Assembly (NCBI GenBank): GCA_034428395.1
Contig: DAOUHX010000498.1
Coordinates: 1 to 7,672 of the forward strand
Direction of reading: 5' to 3'
Source of the DNA: Bin5 sp034428395
Lineage (GTDB): Bacteria > Chloroflexota > Anaerolineae > Caldilineales > Caldilineaceae
Length of the DNA stretch: 7,672 nucleotides
Shown: in pieces, positions 1-5,440 of the stretch
How the letters are laid out: the number at the start of each line of letters is the position of its first letter
Numbering within the stretch: position 1 is the first letter of the stretch
Notes under the pieces: model-generated
What the model saw: the letters and a program-made list of their open reading frames with translations, nothing else
Told to the model about the DNA's origin: nothing
Databases searched by the model: none
Program-made: the position numbers and the translations under genes

Positions 1-187
1 GATCCGCGAAGGGTACATCAACACCATTCCCAACCCCTTCGTACCGCGCAGCCCGCAGCCCTACCGCGTCCTCTTCACCGTCATGACGACCGAAGTCGAC
101 AATGCCCTGCGCGGCGCCAAGACGGCCCAAGAGGCCGCCGACGACATGTGCGCCCAGATCGATGAGATCCTGGCCGAAAACGCCTAG
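1..187 (+). CDS. Sugar ABC transporter substrate-binding protein, C-terminal end (5' truncated)
   Basis: The reading frame starting at base 2 stays open to the TAG at 185-187 and gives 61 residues, the last part of an extracellular solute-binding protein. The end is typical of this family: a surface segment (NTIPNPFVPRSPQPYR) leads into a final helix with GAKTAQEAADDMCAQIDEIL, where an A..A......I..IL pattern closes the second lobe. In CUT1 systems this lipid-anchored protein captures the sugar outside the membrane and delivers it to the permease pair, which follows directly here. The N-terminus and most of the ligand site lie outside the window, so the substrate cannot be named. The family call rests on the C-terminal pattern plus the two permeases downstream; a different solute-binding subfamily is possible. 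Confidence 0.8.
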   Translation, partial: IREGYINTIPNPFVPRSPQPYRVLFTVMTTEVDNALRGAKTAQEAADDMCAQIDEILAENA

Positions 188-220
188 AATACGCTGCCGC
201 TGCTCTGCACGCAGCCGGTT

Positions 221-276
221 CGGGAGACGAGGAGCGCGGGCCTGCCCGCGTCCCGTCCCCCTCCTGCTTCGTCCCG
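221..276 (+). promoter_or_regulatory. Nested stem-loop between binding-protein and permease genes
   Basis: A central hairpin has arms CGCGGGC (235-241) and GCCCGCG (244-250). It is enclosed by GGAG (231-234) opposite CTCC (261-264), and by CGGGA..CGA (221-230) opposite TCGTCCCG (269-276). No T-run follows, so it is not a standard intrinsic terminator. By analogy with the malE-malF intergenic hairpins, it could protect the upstream binding-protein mRNA from 3' decay or cause partial termination, giving more binding protein than permease. The pairing is visible in the sequence; the role is inferred. Confidence 0.5.
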
Positions 277-307
277 CCTGACCGGTTCCATAAGAGTCGT
301 CCCCAAA

Positions 308-1195
308 ATGCTTGGCAAAAGCAAACTCTACTGGAAAAACGTCTTCGAAGGCTACGCATTTATCTCTCTGTGGATAGTCGGTTTCGTCGTCTTCACCGCC
401 GGCGCGCTCCTCGGCTCCTTCTCCATCAGCCTGACCAAATGGAATATCGTCGGAACCCCGGAGTTCATCGGCATCGGCAACTACCAGAAGATGATCGAGG
501 ACGAGTTCTTCTGGAAGTCGCTCAAGGTTACCCTCATCTATCTCCTCAACGTACCGCTCAATCTTGCCCTCGGTCTATTCCTCGCCATGCTGCTCAACCA
601 GAAGATCCGCCTGATTGGCTTCTTTCGCACGCTCTTTTATCTGCCCAGCGTGACCGCAGGAGTGGCAGTCTCATTGCTCTGGTTGATGATCTTCAATCCT
701 CGTTTCGGCGTCATAAACGTGCTGCTCGGGTACATCGGCATCAAAGGACCCGCTTGGCTGGGCAGTGAGACCTGGGCATTGCCCGCCCTGATCGTCATGA
801 GCGTTTGGGGCGTGGGCGGCGGCATGCTGATCTACCTCGGCGCCCTCCAGGGGATTCCCACCGCATTCTACGAGGCCGCCACGCTCGACGGCGCCAACGC
901 CTTCCACAAATTCCGTCGCATTACCGTCCCCATGATCACGCCCGTCCTCCTGCTCAACCTCATCATGGGAGTCATCGCCTCCTTCCAGGTCTTTACCCAG
1001 GCCTTCATCATGACCCGCGGCGGGCCGAACTACGCCACGCTCTTCTACGTTCTCTATCTCTACCAGAACGCATTCCAGTGGTTCAATATGGGCTACGCGT
1101 CCGCGCTGGCATGGGTGCTTTTCCTGGTGATCCTTGCCTTTACCTTCGTGATTCTGCGCACCTCTTCCAACTGGGTCTACTACGAGGGCGGTTGA
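308..1195 (+). CDS. CUT1 sugar ABC transporter permease, MalF/UgpA-like
   Basis: An inner-membrane permease of 295 residues, one half of the translocation channel of a carbohydrate importer. Hydrophobic segments lie at about residues 15-37, 72-96, 108-130, 157-180, 211-232 and 264-284, the six-helix plan of short MalF/UgpA relatives. The cytoplasmic EAA loop that contacts the ATPase is clear at 189-208 (EAATLDGANAF...ITVP), with the conserved Gly at 195 and Pro at 208. TRGGPNYAT near 236-244 is also typical of this subfamily. The ATG at 308 is 120 bp after the binding-protein stop and has only a weak purine stretch (AAGAG) upstream, so translation initiation may be modest. The next permease starts 4 bp after its stop. 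The family is secure; the sugar is unknown. Confidence 0.95.
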   Translation: MLGKSKLYWKNVFEGYAFISLWIVGFVVFTAGALLGSFSISLTKWNIVGTPEFIGIGNYQKMIEDEFFWKSLKVTLIYLLNVPLNLALGLFLAMLLNQKIRLIGFFRTLFYLPSVTAGVAVSLLWLMIFNPRFGVINVLLGYIGIKGPAWLGSETWALPALIVMSVWGVGGGMLIYLGALQGIPTAFYEAATLDGANAFHKFRRITVPMITPVLLLNLIMGVIASFQVFTQAFIMTRGGPNYATLFYVLYLYQNAFQWFNMGYASALAWVLFLVILAFTFVILRTSSNWVYYEGG

Positions 1196-1199
1196 TCCC

Positions 1200-2105
1200 A
1201 TGGCGCAACAGAGTCTTGAACAGCAAAGTCCGCAGCCAATCCTTTCAGGACTGGCAGGCCTCTGGCAGAGTCGCCGCCGGCAGGACCTGCTTTTGAAAGC
1301 AGCTGTCTACCTGCTCCTCTTGATGGGGACCAGCGCCGCCATGATCCCCTTCTTCTGGATGATCAGCACCTCCCTCAAGAAGCCGGGCACAGAGTTTACC
1401 TTCCCCATTGAGTGGGTTCCCGTCCCGCCTCGCTTCGGCAACTACCACAATGCCTGGACCATACTCCCCTTCAATCAGTGGCTGATCAACACCATCCGCA
1501 TCACCGGCCTGTCGATCGTCGGCCACGTCGTCTCCTGCGCCATCGTCGGCTTCGGCTTCGCCCGGATTCGCTTCCCAGGCCGCGACATAATCTTTCTACT
1601 CGTCCTCGCTACTATGATGCTGCCCTTTCCCTCTATCATCGTTCCGCTCTTCATCCTCTTCAAGGAGTTGGGCTGGATTAACACGATCCTTCCCCTCATT
1701 GTGCCCACCTTCTTTGCGACCAGCGCTTTCTTCATCTTCCTTCTGCGCCAGTTCTTCATGACCTTGCCCCTGGAGCTCGACGACGCCGCCCGTGTCGACG
1801 GCTGCAGCACCTTCGGTATCTTCTATCGCATCTCCGTTCCTCTCATCAAGCCCGCCCTCGGCATCATCCTGGTCTTCTCCTTCATGAACCACTGGAATGA
1901 CTTTCTCGGCCCCCTCATCTTCCTCTCTGACCTCGACAAATACACGCTCGCGCTCGGTCTCCGCTTCTTCCAGGGACAACACAGGGTCGAGTGGGCGCTC
2001 CTGATGGCTGCTTCGTTGGTCGTACTGGCGCCCTGTATCGTTCTGTTTTTTATCGCCCAAAAGTACTACATTCAGGGCATCGTAATTACCGGCGTCAAGG
2101 GCTGA
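1200..2105 (+). CDS. CUT1 sugar ABC transporter permease, MalG/UgpE-like
   Basis: The second permease of the importer, 301 residues. After a polar N-terminal arm (about 1-30) come membrane segments near 33-55, 100-122, 128-154, 161-183, 217-240 and 265-287. The EAA loop is present as ELDDAARVDGCSTFGIFYRI (192-211), followed by the conserved VPLIKPAL. The C-terminus YYIQGIVITGVKG is the hallmark ending of MalG/UgpE-type subunits. The start lies 4 bp after the preceding stop and a GAGGG at 1184-1188 overlaps the end of the upstream gene, so the two are co-transcribed and probably translationally coupled. No ATPase gene follows. Many CUT1 systems in Chloroflexota and Actinomycetota rely on a shared MsiK-type ATPase encoded elsewhere, which is the likely situation here. 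Confidence 0.95.
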   Translation: MAQQSLEQQSPQPILSGLAGLWQSRRRQDLLLKAAVYLLLLMGTSAAMIPFFWMISTSLKKPGTEFTFPIEWVPVPPRFGNYHNAWTILPFNQWLINTIRITGLSIVGHVVSCAIVGFGFARIRFPGRDIIFLLVLATMMLPFPSIIVPLFILFKELGWINTILPLIVPTFFATSAFFIFLLRQFFMTLPLELDDAARVDGCSTFGIFYRISVPLIKPALGIILVFSFMNHWNDFLGPLIFLSDLDKYTLALGLRFFQGQHRVEWALLMAASLVVLAPCIVLFFIAQKYYIQGIVITGVKG

Positions 2106-2166
2106 CCCTGCCCGCGCCTCCACCTCTCTCTTGCCAATCGACGCCGCAGCGCACGCCGCGCCTGAA

Positions 2167-2190
2167 TGCCTGGTGTCAGGTACCCAGGCA
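2167..2190. repeat. Inverted repeat downstream of the transporter operon
   Basis: TGCCTGG (2167-2173) and CCAGGCA (2184-2190) form a perfect 7-bp stem with a 10-nt loop, 61 bp after the permease stop. AAA follows on the plus strand, so there is no U-run for the operon itself. It may mark the operon's mRNA 3' end as a processing barrier, but this is only inferred. Confidence 0.35.
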
Positions 2191-2309
2191 AAACACTGTG
2201 GGCCAAGCCCTGCCTGAATCGCGGCGTGCAGCCCTATACAAGGGTACAAATCCCTCTACCCTGCGCAGCAACCGACTCGTTTCCGCCCCCCGCAGTTCCT
2301 GACCACCGT

Positions 2310-2365
2310 CCACTGACCACTGACCACTGGCAACTGGCAACTGGCAACTGGCAACTGACCACTGG
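2310..2365. repeat. Tandem heptamer array, unit C(C/A)ACTG(A/G), 8 copies
   Basis: Eight head-to-tail 7-bp units fill 56 bp: CCACTGA twice, CCACTGG, CAACTGG three times, CAACTGA and CCACTGG. Variation is confined to positions 2 and 7, so the array mixes four closely related unit types. This matches the short tandemly repeated heptamers (STRR) described in cyanobacteria and common in other large bacterial genomes. Because 7 is not a multiple of 3, it opens long frames in several registers, which explains the apparent proteins of low-complexity QLPVASC type on the minus strand. Confidence 0.9.
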
Positions 2366-2380
2366 CCCCTGCTGTTGGAC

Positions 2381-2426
2381 GGTCGGGCCGTTCCGACCCT
2401 CCCTTGTGCGGGGGGACGCCCCCCGC
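2381..2426. repeat. Two adjacent GC-rich hairpins
   Basis: The first hairpin is GGTCGG (2381-2386) with CCGACC (2393-2398). The second is GCGGGGGG (2408-2415), loop ACG, CCCCCCGC (2419-2426). They follow the heptamer array by about 15 bp. No T-run follows, so neither is a standard terminator. They look like part of a dispersed intergenic repeat element, a guess based on style. Confidence 0.6.
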
Positions 2427-2583
2427 AACGCCCCCCTGTGTATGCCAGCGTGCGTGCGCGTCCCCAGCAGACGAGTCAACGCCATCCGGGCCGATGCCAC
2501 CGTGCTTGCGCAGTTCCAGCTTACCGCCGACGCGCCGCCGACACGACGCTAACGTGCGCGCGCGGCTCCCGCAGTTCGAACGG

Positions 2584-2618
2584 CGACTCACGACTCACGA
2601 CTCACGACTCACGACTCA
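2584..2618. repeat. Tandem heptamer array, unit CGACTCA, 5 perfect copies
   Basis: Five identical CGACTCA units run head to tail, followed by one degenerate unit CGAATCG (2619-2625). The array ends 16 bp before the -35 box of the lipoprotein promoter, so copy-number change would shift whatever lies upstream relative to that promoter. The unit differs from the one at 2310-2365, but the period is again exactly 7 bp. Confidence 0.9.
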
Positions 2619-2634
2619 CGAATCGCGGCCAAGG

Positions 2635-2663
2635 TTGACTTTCGATTCGCTTGTCTGTACACT
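2635..2663 (+). promoter_or_regulatory. Sigma70-like promoter for the lipoprotein gene
   Basis: A -35 TTGACT (2635-2640) and a -10 TACACT (2658-2663) are separated by exactly 17 bp. The predicted transcript start is near 2670, giving a leader of about 110 nt before the ATG at 2780. The -35 is flanked by a 7-bp inverted repeat, CGAATCG (2619-2625) and CGATTCG (2643-2649), which could bind a regulator. Confidence 0.65.
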
Positions 2664-2690
2664 AAATTACGCCGAAGGAACTGCAGTGAA

Positions 2691-2703
2691 GCCAAGTCCG
2701 CAA
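2691..2703 (+). promoter_or_regulatory. Leader motif GCCAAGTCCGCAA (copy 1)
   Basis: This 13-nt segment of the lipoprotein leader recurs with a single change (GCCAAGCCCGCAA, 4471-4483) in the leader of the other Ig-like-module gene. Here it lies just upstream of the terminator hairpin and shares its last A or two with the base of that stem. It could be a conserved sensing or protein-binding element; no known riboswitch class is recognised. Confidence 0.35.
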
Positions 2704-2739
2704 GCTGTCGCCTTCCTGCCGAGAGGCGTCAGCTTTTTT
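2702..2739 (+). terminator. Intrinsic terminator inside the lipoprotein leader (candidate attenuator)
   Basis: Arms AAGCTG-t-CGCCT (2702-2713) and AGGCG-t-CAGCTT (2724-2735) pair over 11 bp with one T/T mismatch, close a 10-nt loop and run into six T residues (2734-2739). This is a textbook Rho-independent terminator. It sits downstream of the promoter at 2635-2663 and 40 bp upstream of the lipoprotein ATG, so it would stop the transcript after about 70 nt unless prevented. An alternative pairing of GAAGG (2674-2678) with CCTTC (2711-2715) would break the left arm and could act as an antiterminator. The 70-nt product could instead be a small RNA. Confidence 0.7.
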
Positions 2740-2779
2740 CTGTCTCTGAAACGGATTCTTCATCGAGGAGAACGAGCGC

Positions 2780-3847
2780 ATGTCAGGTAGAGGGAGCCGC
2801 CGAACTCTCTTACACTGGTTGGCAGCAACTTTCGCGGGAGTCGTGCTGAGCGCCTGCATTATCGTAAATCCCCCTCCTGCGCCCACGCCCACGCCAATTC
2901 CCACGCCCACCCCAACTCGCCAGACAGCCATCGATGTAGTCACGGTCGTCGAAGGCGGCGACCCCGCCATTGTCGGTCAGACGATTCGCGCCGAACTTAG
3001 CCTGGATGAAGAATCTTACAGCGACCGCGGCCGCTGGCAGTGGGAACGATCAAACGACGGCCTCACCGGCTGGACGAATGCCCCCGGCGCACGGCTGACC
3101 GACTCCTCTCTGTTCACGCCAGGGTCAAACGACGAAGGAAAATACCTGCGCGCGTCGGTCCCATTCGTAGACAGCGACGAAGTCGCCAGTATCGGTGTCA
3201 GCCCGATCATCGGCCCCGTTGAGACTGCCGCCATAGACACGACGACGGCTGATTTCAGGTTTGGCCATGACCCGGTCGTCGTAACCCGCGCGGTTCGTGC
3301 CTTCATTACCCTGTCGAGTTCCCAATATAGCGAAGCTGGGCGCTGGAGATGGGACAGGTCCGACAACGGTCTTAGAGGCTGGGTCGATGTCACCGACTAC
3401 GATGCAAACGACCCTTCGATCTATATCGCCCGTTCCGCCGACAAAGGCAAGTATCTGCGCGCCTCAATCGTCTATCTGGACAGCGACGATAGCTACAGAA
3501 GAGGTCTCAGTCAGACCATCGGGCCCGTCATTGCGGTTGGGACGGTCACCGATGTCGCCGAGTTCCACCAGGGCTCAAATCCCCCCACAGTCGGCACAGA
3601 GATACGCGTTCGCATCTCCCTTCCGAGCGACCAGTTCAGCGATCTCAGCATTTGGAAGTGGGAACGCTCCGAAGACGGGCTCAGAGACTGGGAAGACATA
3701 ACAAACTACGACTCTGGCAATTCATCGAGGTACACGCCTTCAGGCGACGACGAGGGCCAGTACTTGCGCGCTTCAGCCCTCTATGTCGACAGCGAAGACG
3801 AGCGCAAGCGAGCCTTGAGTCCGACCATCGGCCCTGTCGTGAGGTAA
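2780..3847 (+). CDS. Lipoprotein with three WxWxRS/YLRA Ig-like modules
   Basis: A predicted exported lipoprotein of 355 residues. Residues 1-26 form a lipoprotein signal: basic start with RR at 7-8, hydrophobic core 10-23, lipobox LSAC with Cys26 as the lipidation site. A Pro-Thr linker (31-47) lifts three related modules, about 50-147, 148-250 and 251-353, off the membrane. Each module has a short beta-like start, G(R)WxWxRS.(D/N)GL..W (85-98, 188-201, 292-304), a Y/F.(P/A) turn, D.G(K/Q)YLRAS (118-126, 222-229, 325-332), an acidic V/LDS(D/E) stretch and an end of the form S.(T/I)IGPV. The pattern resembles bacterial Ig-like repeats found in adhesins and large surface proteins, usually beside FN3 or cadherin-like domains. 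GAGGAG at 2765-2770, 9 nt before the ATG, fixes the start. The ligand is unknown; no catalytic motif is seen. Residues are well diverged between modules, so duplication is old. Confidence 0.85.
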   Translation: MSGRGSRRTLLHWLAATFAGVVLSACIIVNPPPAPTPTPIPTPTPTRQTAIDVVTVVEGGDPAIVGQTIRAELSLDEESYSDRGRWQWERSNDGLTGWTNAPGARLTDSSLFTPGSNDEGKYLRASVPFVDSDEVASIGVSPIIGPVETAAIDTTTADFRFGHDPVVVTRAVRAFITLSSSQYSEAGRWRWDRSDNGLRGWVDVTDYDANDPSIYIARSADKGKYLRASIVYLDSDDSYRRGLSQTIGPVIAVGTVTDVAEFHQGSNPPTVGTEIRVRISLPSDQFSDLSIWKWERSEDGLRDWEDITNYDSGNSSRYTPSGDDEGQYLRASALYVDSEDERKRALSPTIGPVVR

Positions 3848-4376
3848 TCCACAAGACTCTCCTTCCGGTCGAGTAGCAGCCCTCTGCCCGAACCTGTCAT
3901 CGCCCCATATGCATTTTCGCCGCCGCGCCGGTCGCCACCGTTGTCTTACAGCCTGCTTCCTCCTCCTGTCTGCCCATCGGAGTTTTCCGACTCCTTCACC
4001 CGCAGCGCATTCGAAGTTACAACGCCCTTCGTCGCCTTGGTAACGTCGAAACAGTAACTGCTTCGTTTAGCCCTCCCCTGCAATACACTCGCTTTTCTTT
4101 GCAAAACGTAGCGTGCATCGCGCTCTCCTCCCCTCCCGGTACGCCAGAATTCTGCTCCACGTTCAAGTCTTCTCAGACATAGAAGGCAACGACTCCTCTA
4201 CGTTGGGGCAATTCATTGCTGACGTTGACGGAACGTAGGCATCCAGTCAATGTGGCAAAAAGAGCCGAATTCGAGCGGAATTCGGCGATGATTTCCGGCC
4301 TCTACCAGAGTAATTTCCCAAAAAAGATCACTCGTCTCACCTGCATAAAACCGAAAACGTCCGATTGGCGATTGGA
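3848..4376. other. Gene-free intergenic region between the two Ig-like-module genes
   Basis: No frame here has a ribosome site plus recognisable protein character; a 63-codon frame at 4216-4407 runs through the downstream promoter and is rejected. The stretch is less GC-rich than its surroundings, especially after about 4200. It contains a 7-bp inverted repeat (CTACGTT 4198-4204, AACGTAG 4232-4238) and the hairpin at 4264-4286. I see no convincing plus-strand terminator after the lipoprotein stop. Confidence 0.7.
4257..4286 (-). terminator. Minus-strand terminator-like hairpin
   Basis: GCCGAATTC (4264-4272) and GAATTCGGC (4278-4286) form a perfect 9-bp stem with loop GAGCG. Read on the minus strand, the stem is followed at once by TCTTTTTG, a U-run; on the plus strand no U-run follows. 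It would end leftward transcription coming from the region of the next gene's promoter, but no minus-strand gene is evident there. It may instead insulate or act as an operator, since each arm contains a GAATTC palindrome. Confidence 0.45.
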
Positions 4377-4389
4377 TTTACAATCCAAT
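4371..4389. promoter_or_regulatory. Palindromic operator candidate over the -35 box
   Basis: ATTGGATT (4371-4378), spacer TAC, AATCCAAT (4382-4389) form a perfect 8-bp inverted repeat covering the -35 TTTACA (4377-4382) of the promoter for the gene at 4524. A tandem CGATTGG pair (4362-4375) overlaps its left side. A dimeric repressor here would block RNA polymerase. This placement is the evidence; no specific regulator family is recognised. Confidence 0.5.
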
Positions 4390-4405
4390 ATGCAGCGACT
4401 ATACT
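4377..4405 (+). promoter_or_regulatory. Sigma70-like promoter for the FN3/Ig-like membrane protein gene
   Basis: The -35 TTTACA (4377-4382) and -10 TATACT (4400-4405) are separated by exactly 17 bp. The predicted start near 4412 gives a leader of about 112 nt, almost the same length as that of the lipoprotein gene. Confidence 0.7.
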
Positions 4406-4413
4406 GAGAATTC

Positions 4414-4481
4414 GCTGGGCAAACGATATGAGAAAGATTCGGGTCGTGGAACAAGGTTCCTGGGAACCGCGCCAAGCCCGC
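4414..4481 (+). promoter_or_regulatory. Potentially structured leader with motif copy 2
   Basis: Candidate pairings are GC(T)GGGC (4414-4420) with GCCCGC (4476-4481, one bulged T), ACGA (4423-4426) with TCGT (4444-4447), and GGTTCC (4455-4460) with GGAACC (4463-4468). Together they would make a three-way-junction-like fold. The shared motif GCCAAGCCCGCAA (4471-4483) overlaps the closing arm. GGGCAAAC followed by GAGAAA faintly recalls c-di-GMP-I riboswitches, but the expected paired core is not there and I do not claim that class. Confidence 0.3.
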
Positions 4482-4523
4482 AAAATGGGACATTAGAACC
4501 AATAGAGCTAGGAGGCTGACAGA

Positions 4524-5402
4524 ATGGCGAACCTGCCGGTTAGAGGAGTGAATCGCGTAAATACGGTCCTACGCATTGTCTTGCACATGTTCTTCCGCAT
4601 CTGCGTAATCATGTTGCGCCTGTTCGTCAATAAAGTCACCCTTGCCATCGTCGGTGCGCTGATCATTGCCGGCGCGATCTTTGCGGCGCTCAGGGTGGCG
4701 CCGCCTGCCAAGTCGATCGCCGGTGACGTGGAACAGCACTCGCTGGAGGAACTGACGGTCCAGTTCTCGACCGCCCCCCTGCCACTGTCCTTGCCCCTGC
4801 TGCATGTCTCGTCGTACGACATCCAATGGCGGTCGATCGGCACCGGTGAATCGTGGACGACAGAGGGCGAGGTCTCAATCTTGGGCGTGACCGAAGGAAC
4901 GGAGGCTGTATCTTACACGGTGAAGGGCTTGGATCCCGACAGAGTCTACCGGTTCCGACTCCGCGGGAGAAACATCCTGGGCGCCGGCCCCTGGTCGGAC
5001 TGGTTCCCCTCCAACGGGCTAGTTCCCGGCCCCGGCCCAACGCCCACACCCGAGCCGTCGCCAACCCCCACGCCCACGCCAACGCCGCAGACGCAACCTA
5101 ACGCTGCGAGATTCATCGCCGGACTGCCTCCCACGGTCGGGCAGTCCATCACCGTAGAACTGTCGCTGGCTGTGGACACCTACAGCAACCTGGGAGACTG
5201 GCAGTGGGAGAGCTCCGCCGACGCACTCAGCGACTGGAATGACATCGACAACATTGCGGTTGAAGAGTCGTCCAACTATACACCGGTTGAAGAAGACGTC
5301 GGCATGTTCCTGCGCGCCTACGCAACATATCTTAACGGCGATGGCGTGCTGATGAGGGGCCTCAGCTCAACGATCGGCCCTGTACAAGCAGCTCCAGAGT
5401 AA
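4524..5402 (+). CDS. Membrane-anchored protein with FN3 domain and one WxWxxS Ig-like module
   Basis: A predicted signal-anchored surface protein of 292 residues. A basic, partly hydrophobic N-terminus (1-36) precedes a strong membrane segment at about 38-58, with no lipobox and no clear signal-peptidase site. Residues about 75-163 look like a fibronectin type III domain: YDIQWRSI, then TVKGLDPDRVYRFRLRGRN and LGAGPWSDW, the usual FN3 ending. A Pro-Thr linker (168-189) leads to one module (about 193-287) with GDWQWESS, DWNDI, YTP, D.G.FLRA and SSTIGPV, clearly related to the three modules of the lipoprotein upstream. AGGAGG at 4510-4515, 8 nt before the ATG, is a near-perfect ribosome site and fixes the start. 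It is a paralogue that keeps the module but changes the anchor and adds FN3. It probably binds a surface ligand or matrix; function is unknown and no catalytic residues are seen. Confidence 0.82.
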   Translation: MANLPVRGVNRVNTVLRIVLHMFFRICVIMLRLFVNKVTLAIVGALIIAGAIFAALRVAPPAKSIAGDVEQHSLEELTVQFSTAPLPLSLPLLHVSSYDIQWRSIGTGESWTTEGEVSILGVTEGTEAVSYTVKGLDPDRVYRFRLRGRNILGAGPWSDWFPSNGLVPGPGPTPTPEPSPTPTPTPTPQTQPNAARFIAGLPPTVGQSITVELSLAVDTYSNLGDWQWESSADALSDWNDIDNIAVEESSNYTPVEEDVGMFLRAYATYLNGDGVLMRGLSSTIGPVQAAPE

Positions 5403-5440
5403 GTCCGTCGAACTGCCGCACATAAAAAAAATCTGAATGC

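Larger units (their letters stand above)
2106..2634. other. Gene-free repeat-rich intergenic region
   Basis: No credible gene lies in this 529-bp stretch. The open frames here run through tandem heptamers and show no family features. It holds a stem-loop at 2167-2190 (TGCCTGG opposite CCAGGCA), a heptamer array at 2310-2365, two GC-rich hairpins at 2381-2426 and a second heptamer array at 2584-2618. I see no intrinsic terminator with a T-run right after the permease stop; the T-run-like stretch by the 2167-2190 hairpin would serve the minus strand only. Confidence 0.75.

Noticed and set aside
671..1201. Long minus-strand open frame (176 codons) opposite the first permease
   Set aside because: It is a shadow of a GC-rich coding region whose plus-strand product is an unmistakable ABC permease.
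2240..2275. A tRNA 3'-half-like segment (AGGG TACAAAT CCCT followed by a GCA-type end)
   Set aside because: The T-loop lacks the canonical TTC, and no matching acceptor 5' arm, D arm or anticodon arm was found upstream. Most likely chance.
2234..2591. Minus-strand open frames of 88 and 111 codons with QLPVASC-like repeats
   Set aside because: They are translations of the 7-bp tandem array and the GC hairpins, overlap each other in different frames and show no family pattern.
2671..2739. Cobalamin riboswitch, prompted by GGAA...GTGAA...CCGCAAGCTGT in the lipoprotein leader
   Set aside because: The space between promoter and terminator is about 70 nt, far too short for that class, and the B12-box sequence is not matched.
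4216..4407. A 63-codon plus-strand open frame before the FN3/Ig-like gene
   Set aside because: It runs through the hairpin, the palindrome and into the -10 box of the next promoter, has no good ribosome site, and the product has no recognisable features.
4302..4502. A 66-codon minus-strand open frame ending just before the orphan terminator
   Set aside because: The position is suggestive, but there is no clear promoter or ribosome site, it lies antisense to a well-supported promoter and leader, and the sequence resembles no protein family I know.
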